From: Bacteroides sedimenti
GTDB taxonomy: Bacteria > Bacteroidota > Bacteroidia > Bacteroidales > Bacteroidaceae
DNA: 64,000 nucleotides
Assembly: GCF_040365225.1 (NCBI RefSeq)
Contig: NZ_AP028055.1
Coordinates: forward strand, 3,666,001 to 3,730,000
Direction of reading: 5' to 3'
The notes under the pieces were generated by a model. It did not search any database and was not told where the DNA came from. It saw only the letters and a program-made list of their open reading frames with translations. The number at the start of each line of letters is the position of its first letter. The stretch's first letter is position 1. This document shows positions 25,965 to 35,614 of the stretch, piece after piece. A program made the position numbers and the translations under genes.

Positions 25965-26467
25965 TTTTTGTTGATAGGTTTTTTGGTTTTTGTGGAGTCT
26001 TCCTTAACCTTAGATTGATCATTATCCATGGCGTCGGGAATAACTCTGTTAGGTACGGCCATTTCAATATCCCAATGAGGAACAATATCGTCATTAGCCT
26101 TAAAAGGAACCTGTATCGGATTGTATACACTGACCTCAACCATTGTAATTCCGGTTCTGATTAGGTCGATTTCTTTGGCTGCACTGTATGAAAGGTCGAT
26201 AATATAGCCTCGACCAAATGGCCCTCTATCTGTTACTTCTACGACAACTTCCTTATCATTCTTCAAATTTTTCACTTTCAAAAGGGTGCCGAACGGATAT
26301 GTGCGGTGAGCACAAGTTAGGCTATCGTTATGATAACGAATTCCGCTTGCAGTCCTTTTTCCCTGCATCTTTTTCCCGTAATAAGTAGCTTTCCCTGTTT
26401 CTTGTGCAGAAGTGCTGATGCTGATTGTGGCCAGCAGAAACAATACAAATAAAATTTTGTTGACCAT
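25961..26467 (-). CDS. RlpA-like double-psi beta-barrel protein
   Basis: 168 residues with a signal peptide ending near TSAQE. The RlpA-type double-psi beta-barrel is clear: GKATYYGKKMQGKRTASG, then LTCAHRTYPFGTLLKVKN, then VVEVTDRGPFGRGYIIDLSYSAAKEI. In some bacteria RlpA is a lytic transglycosylase acting on denuded glycan at the septum; activity here is not proven. No SPOR domain follows; the tail is a short charged stretch rich in Lys. It is translationally coupled to the M24 peptidase downstream. TACCTTTG at 26502-26509 is a likely -7 element. Confidence 0.88.
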   Translation of the reverse strand: MVNKILFVLFLLATISISTSAQETGKATYYGKKMQGKRTASGIRYHNDSLTCAHRTYPFGTLLKVKNLKNDKEVVVEVTDRGPFGRGYIIDLSYSAAKEIDLIRTGITMVEVSVYNPIQVPFKANDDIVPHWDIEMAVPNRVIPDAMDNDQSKVKEDSTKTKKPINKK

Positions 26468-26551
26468 ATATTCTCTGTTTATGGATTAACAGTAGTGGCA
26501 ACAAAGGTAAGAATTATTTTTTAAAATTGAATAATAGCTGTATAAAAACGA

Positions 26552-26581
26552 CTTCCCGCTCTTCTCTCGAGGAGCGGGAAG
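26552..26581 (-). terminator. Terminator of the first glutamate dehydrogenase gene
   Basis: A perfect 10-bp GC-rich stem (CTTCCCGCTC and its complement) followed on the minus strand by CGTTTTTA. It lies 43 bp past the stop at 26625. Confidence 0.8.
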
Positions 26582-26624
26582 CAAAAAAGGATAAAAATAC
26601 AACTAAACGAAATTCTGCTTTTGT

Positions 26625-27959
26625 CTATACTATTCCCTGTGCCATCATGGCATGGGCTACTTTCATAAATCCGGCAATGTTTGCTCCTTTCACGTAGTTA
26701 ATGTATCCATCAGATTCTGTGCCGTATTTTACACACTGTTCATGGATACCGTACATTATTTCATGAAGTTTGCTATCAACTTCTGTAGCTCCCCAGCTAA
26801 GATGCATTGCATTCTGGCTCATTTCCAGACCGGAAGTAGCAACTCCACCGGCGTTAACTGCTTTTCCTGGTGCATACATAGTTTTGTGCTCGATAAACAG
26901 GTCGATAGCTTCGGGGGTACATCCCATATTTGAAATCTCTCCCACGCATAAAACATTGTTTTCTATAAGTTGTTTCGCATCTTCTCCATTCAGTTCGTTC
27001 TGGGTAGCACAAGGCAAGGCTATATCTACCTTTACTTCCCAAGGTCTCCGATCTGGAATGAATTTGGCGTTGAATTTCTTTGCGTATGGTTCAACAATGT
27101 CTTCACCGGTTGCACGAAGTTCGAGCATATAATCTATTTTTTCTCCACTAATTCCAGCTTCATCGTAGATGTATCCATCTGGTCCAGAAATAGTGACAAC
27201 TTTAGCTCCAAGTTCGTTTGCTTTAGTAACTGCTCCCCAAGCTACATTGCCAAATCCAGAAACTGCAATTGTTTTTCCTTTGATATCAATTCCTTTTGTT
27301 TTTAACATCTGATTCACGAAGTACAATCCGCCGAAACCGGTTGCTTCCGGACGAACCAGAGAACCTCCATATTCAAGTCCTTTTCCGGTGAAGGTTCCGG
27401 TGAATTCACGAGCCAGTTTCTTATACATACCGAACATATATCCAATCTCACGTGCTCCAACTCCTATATCACCAGCCGGTACATCGGTGTCTGGTCCGAT
27501 ATGGCGCCATAGTTCAAGCATGAATGACTGGCAGAAACGCATAACTTCTGCATCAGATTTTCCACGGATAGAGAAATCGGAACCACCTTTGCCACCTCCC
27601 ATCGGAAGTGTGGTAAGAGCATTCTTAAATGTTTGTTCGAAGCCAAGAAATTTCAGTATGGATAAATTGACTGAGGCATGGAAACGGATACCACCTTTGT
27701 ATGGGCCAATGGCATTATTGAACTGAACACGGTAACCAAGATTTACTTGTACGTCTCCGTTATCATCTACCCAGGGCACTTTAAAGGTAAATATACGGTC
27801 GGGTTCCACTAATCGTTCTATGATACGGGCTTTTTCAAATTCGGGGTGTTGATTATAGACTTCCTCGATAGAGATGAGCACTTCCCTGACTGCTTGAAGA
27901 TATTCCTTTTCACCAGGGTGTTTTGCTTCCAGTGAAGCCATAATTAGTTCGATATTCAT
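26625..27959 (-). CDS. gdhA: Glutamate dehydrogenase, copy 1
   Basis: 444 residues, the length of hexameric bacterial glutamate dehydrogenases, which interconvert glutamate with 2-oxoglutarate and ammonia. The substrate site PMGGGKGGSDF with its catalytic lysine, DTDVPAGDIGVG, and the coenzyme motif VSGFGNVAWG are all present. It is clearly paralogous to the gene at 35666-37000 along the whole length. Known Bacteroides carry two such enzymes with different coenzyme use; which one this is cannot be read safely. A TACCTTTG element at 28009-28016 lies upstream. Confidence 0.94.
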   Translation of the reverse strand: MNIELIMASLEAKHPGEKEYLQAVREVLISIEEVYNQHPEFEKARIIERLVEPDRIFTFKVPWVDDNGDVQVNLGYRVQFNNAIGPYKGGIRFHASVNLSILKFLGFEQTFKNALTTLPMGGGKGGSDFSIRGKSDAEVMRFCQSFMLELWRHIGPDTDVPAGDIGVGAREIGYMFGMYKKLAREFTGTFTGKGLEYGGSLVRPEATGFGGLYFVNQMLKTKGIDIKGKTIAVSGFGNVAWGAVTKANELGAKVVTISGPDGYIYDEAGISGEKIDYMLELRATGEDIVEPYAKKFNAKFIPDRRPWEVKVDIALPCATQNELNGEDAKQLIENNVLCVGEISNMGCTPEAIDLFIEHKTMYAPGKAVNAGGVATSGLEMSQNAMHLSWGATEVDSKLHEIMYGIHEQCVKYGTESDGYINYVKGANIAGFMKVAHAMMAQGIV

Positions 27960-28008
27960 AATATAGTATTTTTAAAGGTTGATGATAAAATGTAAAATGA
28001 ATACCCTA

Positions 28009-28038
28009 CAAAGGTAGTTGTTTTCTGTAAATAACCTA
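28009..28038 (-). promoter_or_regulatory. Predicted promoter of glutamate dehydrogenase copy 1
   Basis: TACCTTTG (minus, 28009-28016) fits the -7 consensus; 19 nt further upstream is TTAG, a weak match to the -33 TTTG. Confidence 0.5.
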
Positions 28039-28173
28039 ATTTATTTGTAACTTTATTGATGAAAAAATGATAAAATGATATTTTGACGTTTTAGGTGAGA
28101 CTTTTCAATCCATTTTTTGCATAAGCCAAAAAAAATCCGCAAATTTGTTACTTTATAATAATCCGATTTTCTT

Positions 28174-31134
28174 ATGCTTAGCAAACTCAAATTAAGCCAA
28201 TTATATTTCAAAGATACATCTTTTGCCAATCTGATGACCAGAAGAATATTCAACGTATTACTTATCGCAAATCCTTACGATGCGTTTATGTTGGAAGATG
28301 ACGGTCGGATTGACGAGAAAATATTTAATGAATATGCCTCACTTAGCTTACGATATCCTCCCCGATTTACCCAAGTTTCGACAGAAAAAGAGGCTTGGGC
28401 GGAACTGGAGGATATGCAGTTTGATTTAGTGATATGTATGCCAAGTACCGATAAAAGTGACTTCTTGGCTACAGGGCGTAGTATCAAGGAAAAATATCCA
28501 CAGATTCCGATTGTAGTACTCACGCCATTTTCCCACGGAGTGAGAAGACGCATAGCCAATGAGGACTTAAGTGCTTTTGAATATGTTTTTTGCTGGTTGG
28601 GAAATACAGATCTGCTTGTTTCGATCATCAAACTGGTTGAGGATCAGATGAATGTAGAGCATGATGTGGCTGAAGTTGGAGTACAGTTGATTCTGCTGGT
28701 GGAAGATTCCATTCGTTTTTATTCATCCACTTTACCAAGTATTTATAGATTTATCTTGCAGCAATCGCAGGAATTTGCCACGGAAGCGTTGAACGATCAC
28801 CAAAAGACTTTACGAATGCGTGGACGACCGAAGATTGTCCTGGCTCGTACATATGAAGAAGCGACTGAAATATATAATAAATTTCAAAACAATATTCTGG
28901 GAGTAATTACTGACGTGAGATTTCCCCGTGAAGGAAAAAAGGATGCTATGGCTGGCATCAAACTGTGTGACGAAATCAGAAAGAAAGATCCCTTTGTTCC
29001 GTTAATTATCCAATCGGCAGAAAAGGATAATCAGGTATACGCAAACCGGTATGGAGCAAGTTTTGTGGACAAGAATTCCAAAAAGATGGATGTTGACCTT
29101 CAACGTATTGTGAAGGACAAATTTGGTTTTGGAGATTTTATTTTCCGGAATCCAAATACAAATGCGGAAGTGGCAAAGGTGAGAAACCTGAAAGATCTTC
29201 AGAATATTATTTTTGCTGTGCCAAGTGAATCATTGTCTTATCATATCTCCCGAAACCATATTTCACGCTGGCTATATTCAAGGGCAATGTTCCCAGTGGC
29301 AGAGTTTCTAAGACAGATTACTTTCGATGAGGTGATAGACATTGATGTGTACCGGAAAATTATTTTCGAGGCGATTGTAAAATACAGAAAGATGAAGAAT
29401 CAAGGGGTAGTAGCTATTTTTAAGCGGGACCGTTTTGATAGATATTCGAATTTTGCCCGCATCGGTGAGGGTTCATTAGGAGGGAAAGGAAGAGGACTGG
29501 CATTTATTGACAATATGGTAAAACGCCATCCTCAGTTCGATGAATTTGAAAACGCCAAAGTGGCTATTCCAAAGACGGTTGTACTTTGCACCGATATCTT
29601 TGACGAATTTATGGAAACGAATAACCTGTATCAGGTGGCTCTTTCGGATATGGAAGATGATGCGATTCTAAAATACTTCCTGAAAGCAAAACTACCTGAA
29701 CGGTTAATCGAGGACTTTTTCACTTTCTTCGATGTAGTAAAATCGCCGATTGCCATCCGCTCTTCTAGTTTGCTGGAAGATTCACATTATCAACCATTTG
29801 CCGGGATTTACTCCACTTACATGATTCCATATCTGGATGATAAATATGAAATGCTTCGCATGTTGAGTGATGCGATAAAAGCGGTCTATGCATCTGTATA
29901 TTACAGCGACAGTAAGTCATATATGCAAGCTACTGCTAATGTGATTGATCAGGAAAAGATGGCAGTCATTTTGCAGGAAGTGGTGGGGAATCAATATGGA
30001 GAAAGATATTATCCTTCCATGTCCGGGGTAGCAAGATCACTGAACTATTATCCGATTGGCGATGAAAAACCAGAAGAAGGAACCGTGAATATTGCTCTGG
30101 GACTGGGAAAATATATTGTTGATGGAGGAATGACTCTGAGGTTCTGTCCTTACCACCCGAATAAAGTGCTTCAAACAAGTGAAATGGAGATTGCACTGAA
30201 AGAGACCCAGACCCGCTTTTATGCGCTCGATTTGAAGAATATTGGAGAGGAATTTTCTATAGATGATGGATTTAATCTGTTGAAACTTCCTGTAAAAGAG
30301 GCTGAAAATGATGGAGCCTTGCGGTATATAGCTTCTACTTATGATCCATATGATCAGGTGATTCGTGATGGAATTTATCCAGGTGGACGAAAACTGATCA
30401 CTTTTGCAAATATCTTGCAACACGACGTGTTTCCGCTTGCACAAATTCTTCAACTCGCTATGAAATATGGAGAGAAGGAAATGCGTCGTCCTGTGGAAAT
30501 TGAATTTGCTGCCACATTGAGTACCGAGATAGATAAATCAGGCACTTTCTACCTGTTACAGATCCGACCAATTGTAGATAGCAAGGAGATGATAGAAGAA
30601 GATCTTACCCAGGTTGAAGATAAAGACTTATTGTTGAGTTCGAATCATGCTTTGGGACACGGCATCATGAATGATGTTCATGACATTGTTTACGTAAAAA
30701 CAGATAATTACAGTGCATATCACAATCAGGATATTGCATACGAAATTGAAAAACTGAACAAACAGTTCTTGGATAAGAAAAAGAATTATATTTTGGTAGG
30801 ACCAGGCAGATGGGGCTCCAGTGATACATGGTTGGGTATACCTGTTAAATGGCCACATATCTCTGCAGCTAGGGTGATTGTTGAGGCCGGGTTGACAAAC
30901 TACCGGATTGACCCTAGTCAGGGAACTCATTTCTTTCAGAACCTAACCTCGTTTGGTGTGGGTTATTTCACTATAAACTCCTATATGAACGATGGCATTT
31001 ACGACCAGGATTTTTTGAATGCCAAAGAAGCTGTTTTTGAAACGAAATATCTCCGTCACATACATTTTGAAAAGCCAATGGTGGTAAAGATTGATGGAAA
31101 GAAGAATATCGGAATTGTGATGAAACCCCAATAA
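28174..31134 (+). CDS. Receiver-receiver-PPDK fusion protein (PEP/pyruvate-binding domain)
   Basis: 986 residues. Residues about 25-155 resemble a response-regulator receiver whose phospho-acceptor Asp appears lost (DLVICMPS). Residues about 170-310 form a second receiver that keeps the acidic pair (LLVEDS), the phospho-acceptor Asp near 247 (ITDVRFP) and the conserved Lys (VDKNS). From about 430 to 800 comes a pyruvate phosphate dikinase/PEP synthase ATP-binding domain (EGSLGGKGRGLAFID; IRSSSLLEDS near 528). I see no phosphohistidine swivel motif or PEP-binding barrel; the tail has an unassigned domain with GPGRWGSSDTWLGIP. An ATG at 28234 is an alternative start. The reaction is unknown. 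Confidence 0.85.
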   Translation: MLSKLKLSQLYFKDTSFANLMTRRIFNVLLIANPYDAFMLEDDGRIDEKIFNEYASLSLRYPPRFTQVSTEKEAWAELEDMQFDLVICMPSTDKSDFLATGRSIKEKYPQIPIVVLTPFSHGVRRRIANEDLSAFEYVFCWLGNTDLLVSIIKLVEDQMNVEHDVAEVGVQLILLVEDSIRFYSSTLPSIYRFILQQSQEFATEALNDHQKTLRMRGRPKIVLARTYEEATEIYNKFQNNILGVITDVRFPREGKKDAMAGIKLCDEIRKKDPFVPLIIQSAEKDNQVYANRYGASFVDKNSKKMDVDLQRIVKDKFGFGDFIFRNPNTNAEVAKVRNLKDLQNIIFAVPSESLSYHISRNHISRWLYSRAMFPVAEFLRQITFDEVIDIDVYRKIIFEAIVKYRKMKNQGVVAIFKRDRFDRYSNFARIGEGSLGGKGRGLAFIDNMVKRHPQFDEFENAKVAIPKTVVLCTDIFDEFMETNNLYQVALSDMEDDAILKYFLKAKLPERLIEDFFTFFDVVKSPIAIRSSSLLEDSHYQPFAGIYSTYMIPYLDDKYEMLRMLSDAIKAVYASVYYSDSKSYMQATANVIDQEKMAVILQEVVGNQYGERYYPSMSGVARSLNYYPIGDEKPEEGTVNIALGLGKYIVDGGMTLRFCPYHPNKVLQTSEMEIALKETQTRFYALDLKNIGEEFSIDDGFNLLKLPVKEAENDGALRYIASTYDPYDQVIRDGIYPGGRKLITFANILQHDVFPLAQILQLAMKYGEKEMRRPVEIEFAATLSTEIDKSGTFYLLQIRPIVDSKEMIEEDLTQVEDKDLLLSSNHALGHGIMNDVHDIVYVKTDNYSAYHNQDIAYEIEKLNKQFLDKKKNYILVGPGRWGSSDTWLGIPVKWPHISAARVIVEAGLTNYRIDPSQGTHFFQNLTSFGVGYFTINSYMNDGIYDQDFLNAKEAVFETKYLRHIHFEKPMVVKIDGKKNIGIVMKPQ

Positions 31135-31179
31135 TAATTAGTGAGATTCAATAATAGTATCAACTTAAATTTGAGAATT

Positions 31180-31761
31180 ATGAAACAATCCCTTTTGCTA
31201 ATGATGATGTTCTTTTTTATTTCATGTTCAAGTGCACAGGAACTGACCTCAATCAAGTTGAATGCACCCGATCTGACCCGTGGGGATAATGTTATGAAAG
31301 CATTATCAAACCGTAAATCCACCCGCGAATACTCTGATAAAATGCTAAGCATTCAGGACCTCTCTGACTTGGTATGGGCAGCCAATGGCATAAATCGCCC
31401 GAGTGAATCGAAGAAAACAGCTCCATCTTCTCAGAACCGGCAGGATATAAAGATATATGTCTGCACGGCACAGGCTAATTACCTTTATAACCCGAAAACA
31501 AATATGCTGGATTTTATCAGTGAGGGCGATGTGCGCCCGCTAAAAGCACCAGTATGCCTGATTTTGGTTTCGGATACAAATGAAACCTGGGGAGCGATTG
31601 ATGGCGGAATTGTTTCTCAAAACATATCAATTTTCTGCTCCGGGATAGGACTGGGAACAGTTCCAAGAGCACAGATGGATAGTGCTGGGTTGACAAAAGC
31701 ATTAAAATTGACCGGAACGCAGACATTGATCTTAAATCATCCGGTAGGATATTTTAAATAA
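31180..31761 (+). CDS. Nitroreductase-family lipoprotein (SagB-like)
   Basis: 193 residues from the ATG at 31180, chosen because it begins a lipoprotein signal (MKQSLLLMMMFFFISC, Cys16); the open frame starts 13 codons earlier with unrelated residues. The body has the flavin nitroreductase fold landmarks: SNRKSTREYSDKMLSIQDLS at the N-terminus, LVWAANGINRP, and the C-terminal GLGTVPRAQMD with LILNHPVGYFK. Flavin-dependent oxidoreductase activity is a family inference, and the substrate is unknown. Export of such an enzyme to the envelope is notable. It follows the PPDK-fusion gene by 45 bp. Confidence 0.85.
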   Translation: MKQSLLLMMMFFFISCSSAQELTSIKLNAPDLTRGDNVMKALSNRKSTREYSDKMLSIQDLSDLVWAANGINRPSESKKTAPSSQNRQDIKIYVCTAQANYLYNPKTNMLDFISEGDVRPLKAPVCLILVSDTNETWGAIDGGIVSQNISIFCSGIGLGTVPRAQMDSAGLTKALKLTGTQTLILNHPVGYFK

Positions 31762-31831
31762 ACAGGAGTCCTTGTATGAAAATATACTTTTGTACAAGGA
31801 CTTTCTATACATAAACCTAATTAATAAACAC

Positions 31832-33127
31832 ATGAGAAAGATTTATTTAGCGCTGCTGATTCTTGTCTGCAACATGCCGTTGTTTGCGCAGAAAGATTAT
31901 CAACCAGCCAAAGAGAACTTAGAAAACAGAGCTGAATTTCAAGATGCTAAATTTGGTATGTTTATTCACTGGGGCATCTATAGTATGCTGGGAAGCGGTG
32001 AATGGGTAATGCATAATAAAAATATCAACTGGAAAGAGTATGAGAAACTGGCCGCTGGATTCTATCCCTCCAAATTTGATGCAGCAGCATGGGTATCGGC
32101 AGCCAAGGCAGCCGGTATGAAATACATCTGCTTCACCACTCGCCATCACGATGGCTTCTCTATGTTTGGTACCAAGTACTCCGATTTCAATATAGTTGAT
32201 GCTACCCCCTATAAGAAAGACATTGTTAAGGCACTGGCCGAAGAGTGTAAAAAACAAGGACTAAAGCTTCACTTGTACTACTCACACCTGGATTGGCGTA
32301 GAGACGATTATTACCCTCTGGGTCGTACCGGCCACGGTACAGGCAGAACCACACATGGGAAGTGGAGCGATTATATGAATTTTATGAATAATCAGCTTAC
32401 CGAACTGCTTACCAACTATGGACCGATTGGGGCAATCTGGTTCGACGGATACTGGGATAAGGATCAGGACCCTACTTGGGACTGGAATTTGGGCGGACAG
32501 TATGCATTGATTCATAAACTGCAGCCGGGATGTATGATAGGAAACAATCACCACAGTACACCACTGCCGGGAGAAGATTTTCAGATGTTTGAACGCGATC
32601 TGCCAGGACAGAATACAGCCGGACTTTCTGGTCAGGATATTAGTAAACTACCGTTGGAAACTTGCGAAACCATGAATGGCAGCTGGGGCTACAATATTAC
32701 AGATAACAATTATAAATCGACCAAGGAGCTGATTCTGTATCTGGTAAAAGCTGCCGGCAATAATGCGAACTTACTGATGAATGTAGGTCCTCAGCCTAAC
32801 GGACAAATGCCTGAAGTGGCTGTACAACGTTTGAAAGAGGTGGGTGAATGGATGAAAGTGTATGGTGAAACCGTTTATGGCACCCGTGCCGGACAGGTTC
32901 CCGTTCGCGACTGGGGAGTAACAACTCAGAAGGGTAACAGGCTTTTTGTACATATCCTCAACCTGAAAGACAATGCCTTGTTCCTTCCGGTTACAAGCAA
33001 AGTGAAAAAGGCTTCATTGTTCAAGAATAAGACTGCAATCAAATTCAAACAGGATAAAGAAGGCATCTTGCTGTATTTGCCAGAAGTTCCAACCGATATT
33101 GATTACGTAGTTGAATTGTCTCTGTAA
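31832..33127 (+). CDS. Alpha-L-fucosidase, GH29 (copy 1)
   Basis: 431 residues from the ATG at 31832, which begins a signal peptide (MRKIYLALLILVCNMPLFAQ); the open frame extends 20 codons upstream without a leader. GH29 landmarks are AKFGMFIHWGIYS, ICFTTRHHDGFSMF and the nucleophile segment GAIWFDGYWDKD. It removes terminal alpha-linked fucose from glycans, retaining configuration. It is short for the family: after the barrel there is only a small beta domain. It lies apart from the susC/susD locus and next to a nitroreductase. Confidence 0.94.
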   Translation: MRKIYLALLILVCNMPLFAQKDYQPAKENLENRAEFQDAKFGMFIHWGIYSMLGSGEWVMHNKNINWKEYEKLAAGFYPSKFDAAAWVSAAKAAGMKYICFTTRHHDGFSMFGTKYSDFNIVDATPYKKDIVKALAEECKKQGLKLHLYYSHLDWRRDDYYPLGRTGHGTGRTTHGKWSDYMNFMNNQLTELLTNYGPIGAIWFDGYWDKDQDPTWDWNLGGQYALIHKLQPGCMIGNNHHSTPLPGEDFQMFERDLPGQNTAGLSGQDISKLPLETCETMNGSWGYNITDNNYKSTKELILYLVKAAGNNANLLMNVGPQPNGQMPEVAVQRLKEVGEWMKVYGETVYGTRAGQVPVRDWGVTTQKGNRLFVHILNLKDNALFLPVTSKVKKASLFKNKTAIKFKQDKEGILLYLPEVPTDIDYVVELSL

Positions 33128-33149
33128 GAGATAAAATTGATAAACAGAT

Positions 33150-33188
33150 ACGGGCAGTTGCATCATCCGATGTGGTTGCCCGTTTTTG
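33150..33188 (+). terminator. Terminator of GH29 copy 1
   Basis: ACGGGCA pairs with TGCCCGT around an inner GCATC/GATGT pairing, followed by TTTTT on the plus strand. It lies 23 bp past the stop. Confidence 0.8.
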
Positions 33189-33224
33189 TATGCGAATTTT
33201 TATTTCTATTAATTCCTTTCTTCG

Positions 33225-33309
33225 TTCCATCTAGGTCTACCCTTCTAGTACACCCGGATGGAGGAGCTCTGTACACCCGGATGTAAGGGTGGGGTACACC
33301 CGGGTGTAC
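33225..33309. repeat. Array of four 16-bp dyads at 23-bp period (type B)
   Basis: Units start at 33225, 33248, 33271 and 33294, exactly 23 bp apart. Units 2 and 3 share GTACACCCGGATG; unit 4 is the perfect palindrome GTACACCCGGGTGTAC; unit 1 is degenerate (10 of 16 positions match unit 4). Spacers are 7 bp. It lies between two convergent genes, past the GH29 terminator. Confidence 0.85.
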
Positions 33310-33359
33310 AGGAGAATTTCTCTAATTGAAAAGAAAATTGATCGTATACAAACTGTTTG

Positions 33360-35501
33360 TTACATTCCTGAAATCTTTTTTGATGGATCGATATCGGGTT
33401 TTATCCCCATGTTGAACATGATGAACGAATAGATATCGGTTTGTTCATCTATTACTTTGCTGATAGGCTTTCCTGCGCCATGACCAGCTTTGCTGTCTAT
33501 ACGAATAAGAGTTGGATTCTTACCATTGCTGGCAGCCTGAAGAGCCGCGGCATATTTAAATGAGTGTGCCGGAACCACCCGGTCGTCATGGTCGGCAGTG
33601 GTCACCATTATGGCAGGATAAGTAACTCCTTTCTTCAGAGTGTGAAGCGGGGAGTAAGTCTTAAGGTATTCGAACATCTCTTTGCTGTCTTCGCTGGTTC
33701 CATAGTCGCTTGCCCAATTCCATCCGATGGTGAATTTATGATATCGAAGCATATCCATTACTCCAACTTCTGGAATAGCAACCCTGAAAAGGTCTGGCCG
33801 TTGGTTTACACAGGCTCCAACTAGTAGCCCTCCATTGGAACCTCCTACAATAGCAATCTTCTTCTTACTGGTAAATTTGTTGGCAATTAGGTATTCTGCT
33901 GCCGAAATGAAGTCGTCAAACACGTTTTGCTTTTGCATTTTTGTTCCGGCCACATGCCATTCCTCACCATATTCTCCACCTCCGCGAAGGTTGGTCTGAG
34001 CATAGATACCTCCGTTTTCGAGGAAAGGAATACGGAAAGTAGAGAATCCCGGGTTGAGGCTGATATTAAATCCACCATATCCGTAAAGAAACACAGGATT
34101 GTTACCATCTCTTTTCAATCCTTTCTTATAGGTTAGAAACATCGGAATCTTTGTCCCGTCTTTGCTTGGATAGAATACCTGCTCGGTAACAAATTCATTT
34201 GGGTTGAAATCTACTTTCGGAGCACGATACAGGGTGGATTCATTGGTCTCGACATTATATTTAAATACTGTCCCGGGATAGGTGAAGGAGGTGAAAGAGT
34301 AGAAAGCGAGGTTGTCTTCTCTATCACCACTGAATCCTACTGCACCCAATCCCGGCAGTTTAACTTCATGAAGCAGTTTGCCGTCGGTATTGTAAACAAA
34401 TGCATGGTTGGAGGCATCCTTGTTGTATGTAAGCACAAGCTTACCTCCAATAATTTCGGATCCGGCAAGAACGGAGGTTGATTCTGGTATAAGTTCCTTC
34501 CAGCTGTCAATTTTAGGCGAAGCGATGTCGGCAACCATTATTTTACTCTTAGGAGCTTTATAGGTAGTTGAAAAATATATCTTGTTGCCAATAACATCAA
34601 TCGGAGAATAGTCGAAGTTATGATCGGAAGTCAGCTGCTCAATCGGCGCATCTGCTTTTGTCAGGTCCTTCATAAAGAGGGTGTTTCCGCGCCCTTCACC
34701 CGATTCATAAATGAAAAGAACGTGTTGGTCCTCACTTACTGAGGCTGAATAAAATCGTTTTGGGTATTTAGGGTTCTGATAAACCAGAATGTCTTTAGAT
34801 TGTGGCTCTCCTATTTTATGGTAGTAAATTTTGTGATTCTCATTGATGTTTGAAAACTCTTTACCAGTTGCAGGTGCATCGTATGCACTATAGTAAAATC
34901 CATCTTCCTGCCAGGAGGCTCCTGTGAATTTAGCCCACCGGATGTGGTCGTCAAGCAGTTTTCCTGATGCAAGATCCATGACATAGATTTCTCTCCAGTC
35001 CGACCCGCTTCTCGATATTGTATAGGCTAAGTATTTACCATCTTTTGAAAAAGAGATACTCGTCAGCGCCACAGTGCCGTCATCAGAGAGTTTATTGGGG
35101 TCAAGAAATACCTTCGGTTCGTCGTTTAGTGAATTCTGAACATAAAGAACACTCTGGTTTTGCAAGCCATTATTTTTATAAAAATAATATTTTCCGTTCT
35201 TTTTGAATGGTGCTCCAATTTTTTCGTAATTGGCAAGGTTGGTAAGTCTTTCCTTTAGTTTCTCTCTGAAAGGAATTCCAGACAGATAATCAGTGGTAAC
35301 TTTGTTTTGTGCTTTTACCCAGGCTGCTGTTTCCTGAGTTGTGTCATTCTCAAGCCAGCGGTAAGGATCGGCTACTTTTTCACCAAAGTAAATATCAACC
35401 GTGTTGCCTTTCTTTGTAATAGGGTAAACTATTTTCCCTTTTTGTCCGTAAGTGTTTACAGCAATCATTCCGCATGCCAATAATAATGTCACTTTTTTCA
35501 T
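33360..35501 (-). CDS. Prolyl oligopeptidase family serine peptidase (S9)
   Basis: 713 residues with a signal peptide (MKKVTLLLACGMIAVNTYGQ). The N-terminal part is a beta-propeller that begins with the family opening DPYRWLENDTTQETAAWVKAQN. The C-terminal alpha/beta hydrolase domain has the nucleophile in GGSNGGLLVGA (Ser near residue 554), the Asp in TTADHDDRVVPAHS and the His in SKAGHGAGKP. It cleaves after proline in short peptides, here in the periplasm. Together with the neighbouring glutamate dehydrogenase it fits use of peptides as a nitrogen source. Confidence 0.94.
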   Translation of the reverse strand: MKKVTLLLACGMIAVNTYGQKGKIVYPITKKGNTVDIYFGEKVADPYRWLENDTTQETAAWVKAQNKVTTDYLSGIPFREKLKERLTNLANYEKIGAPFKKNGKYYFYKNNGLQNQSVLYVQNSLNDEPKVFLDPNKLSDDGTVALTSISFSKDGKYLAYTISRSGSDWREIYVMDLASGKLLDDHIRWAKFTGASWQEDGFYYSAYDAPATGKEFSNINENHKIYYHKIGEPQSKDILVYQNPKYPKRFYSASVSEDQHVLFIYESGEGRGNTLFMKDLTKADAPIEQLTSDHNFDYSPIDVIGNKIYFSTTYKAPKSKIMVADIASPKIDSWKELIPESTSVLAGSEIIGGKLVLTYNKDASNHAFVYNTDGKLLHEVKLPGLGAVGFSGDREDNLAFYSFTSFTYPGTVFKYNVETNESTLYRAPKVDFNPNEFVTEQVFYPSKDGTKIPMFLTYKKGLKRDGNNPVFLYGYGGFNISLNPGFSTFRIPFLENGGIYAQTNLRGGGEYGEEWHVAGTKMQKQNVFDDFISAAEYLIANKFTSKKKIAIVGGSNGGLLVGACVNQRPDLFRVAIPEVGVMDMLRYHKFTIGWNWASDYGTSEDSKEMFEYLKTYSPLHTLKKGVTYPAIMVTTADHDDRVVPAHSFKYAAALQAASNGKNPTLIRIDSKAGHGAGKPISKVIDEQTDIYSFIMFNMGIKPDIDPSKKISGM

Positions 35502-35614
35502 TGTTGGTTTTATTTATAAAAGTTGAATTTTTATGAAAACACAAATGTATGTAAAAAAATAACATTGTCAAAGCTGTTTTCACTGATTATATCTGAACAG
35601 TTTATAAAACAATA

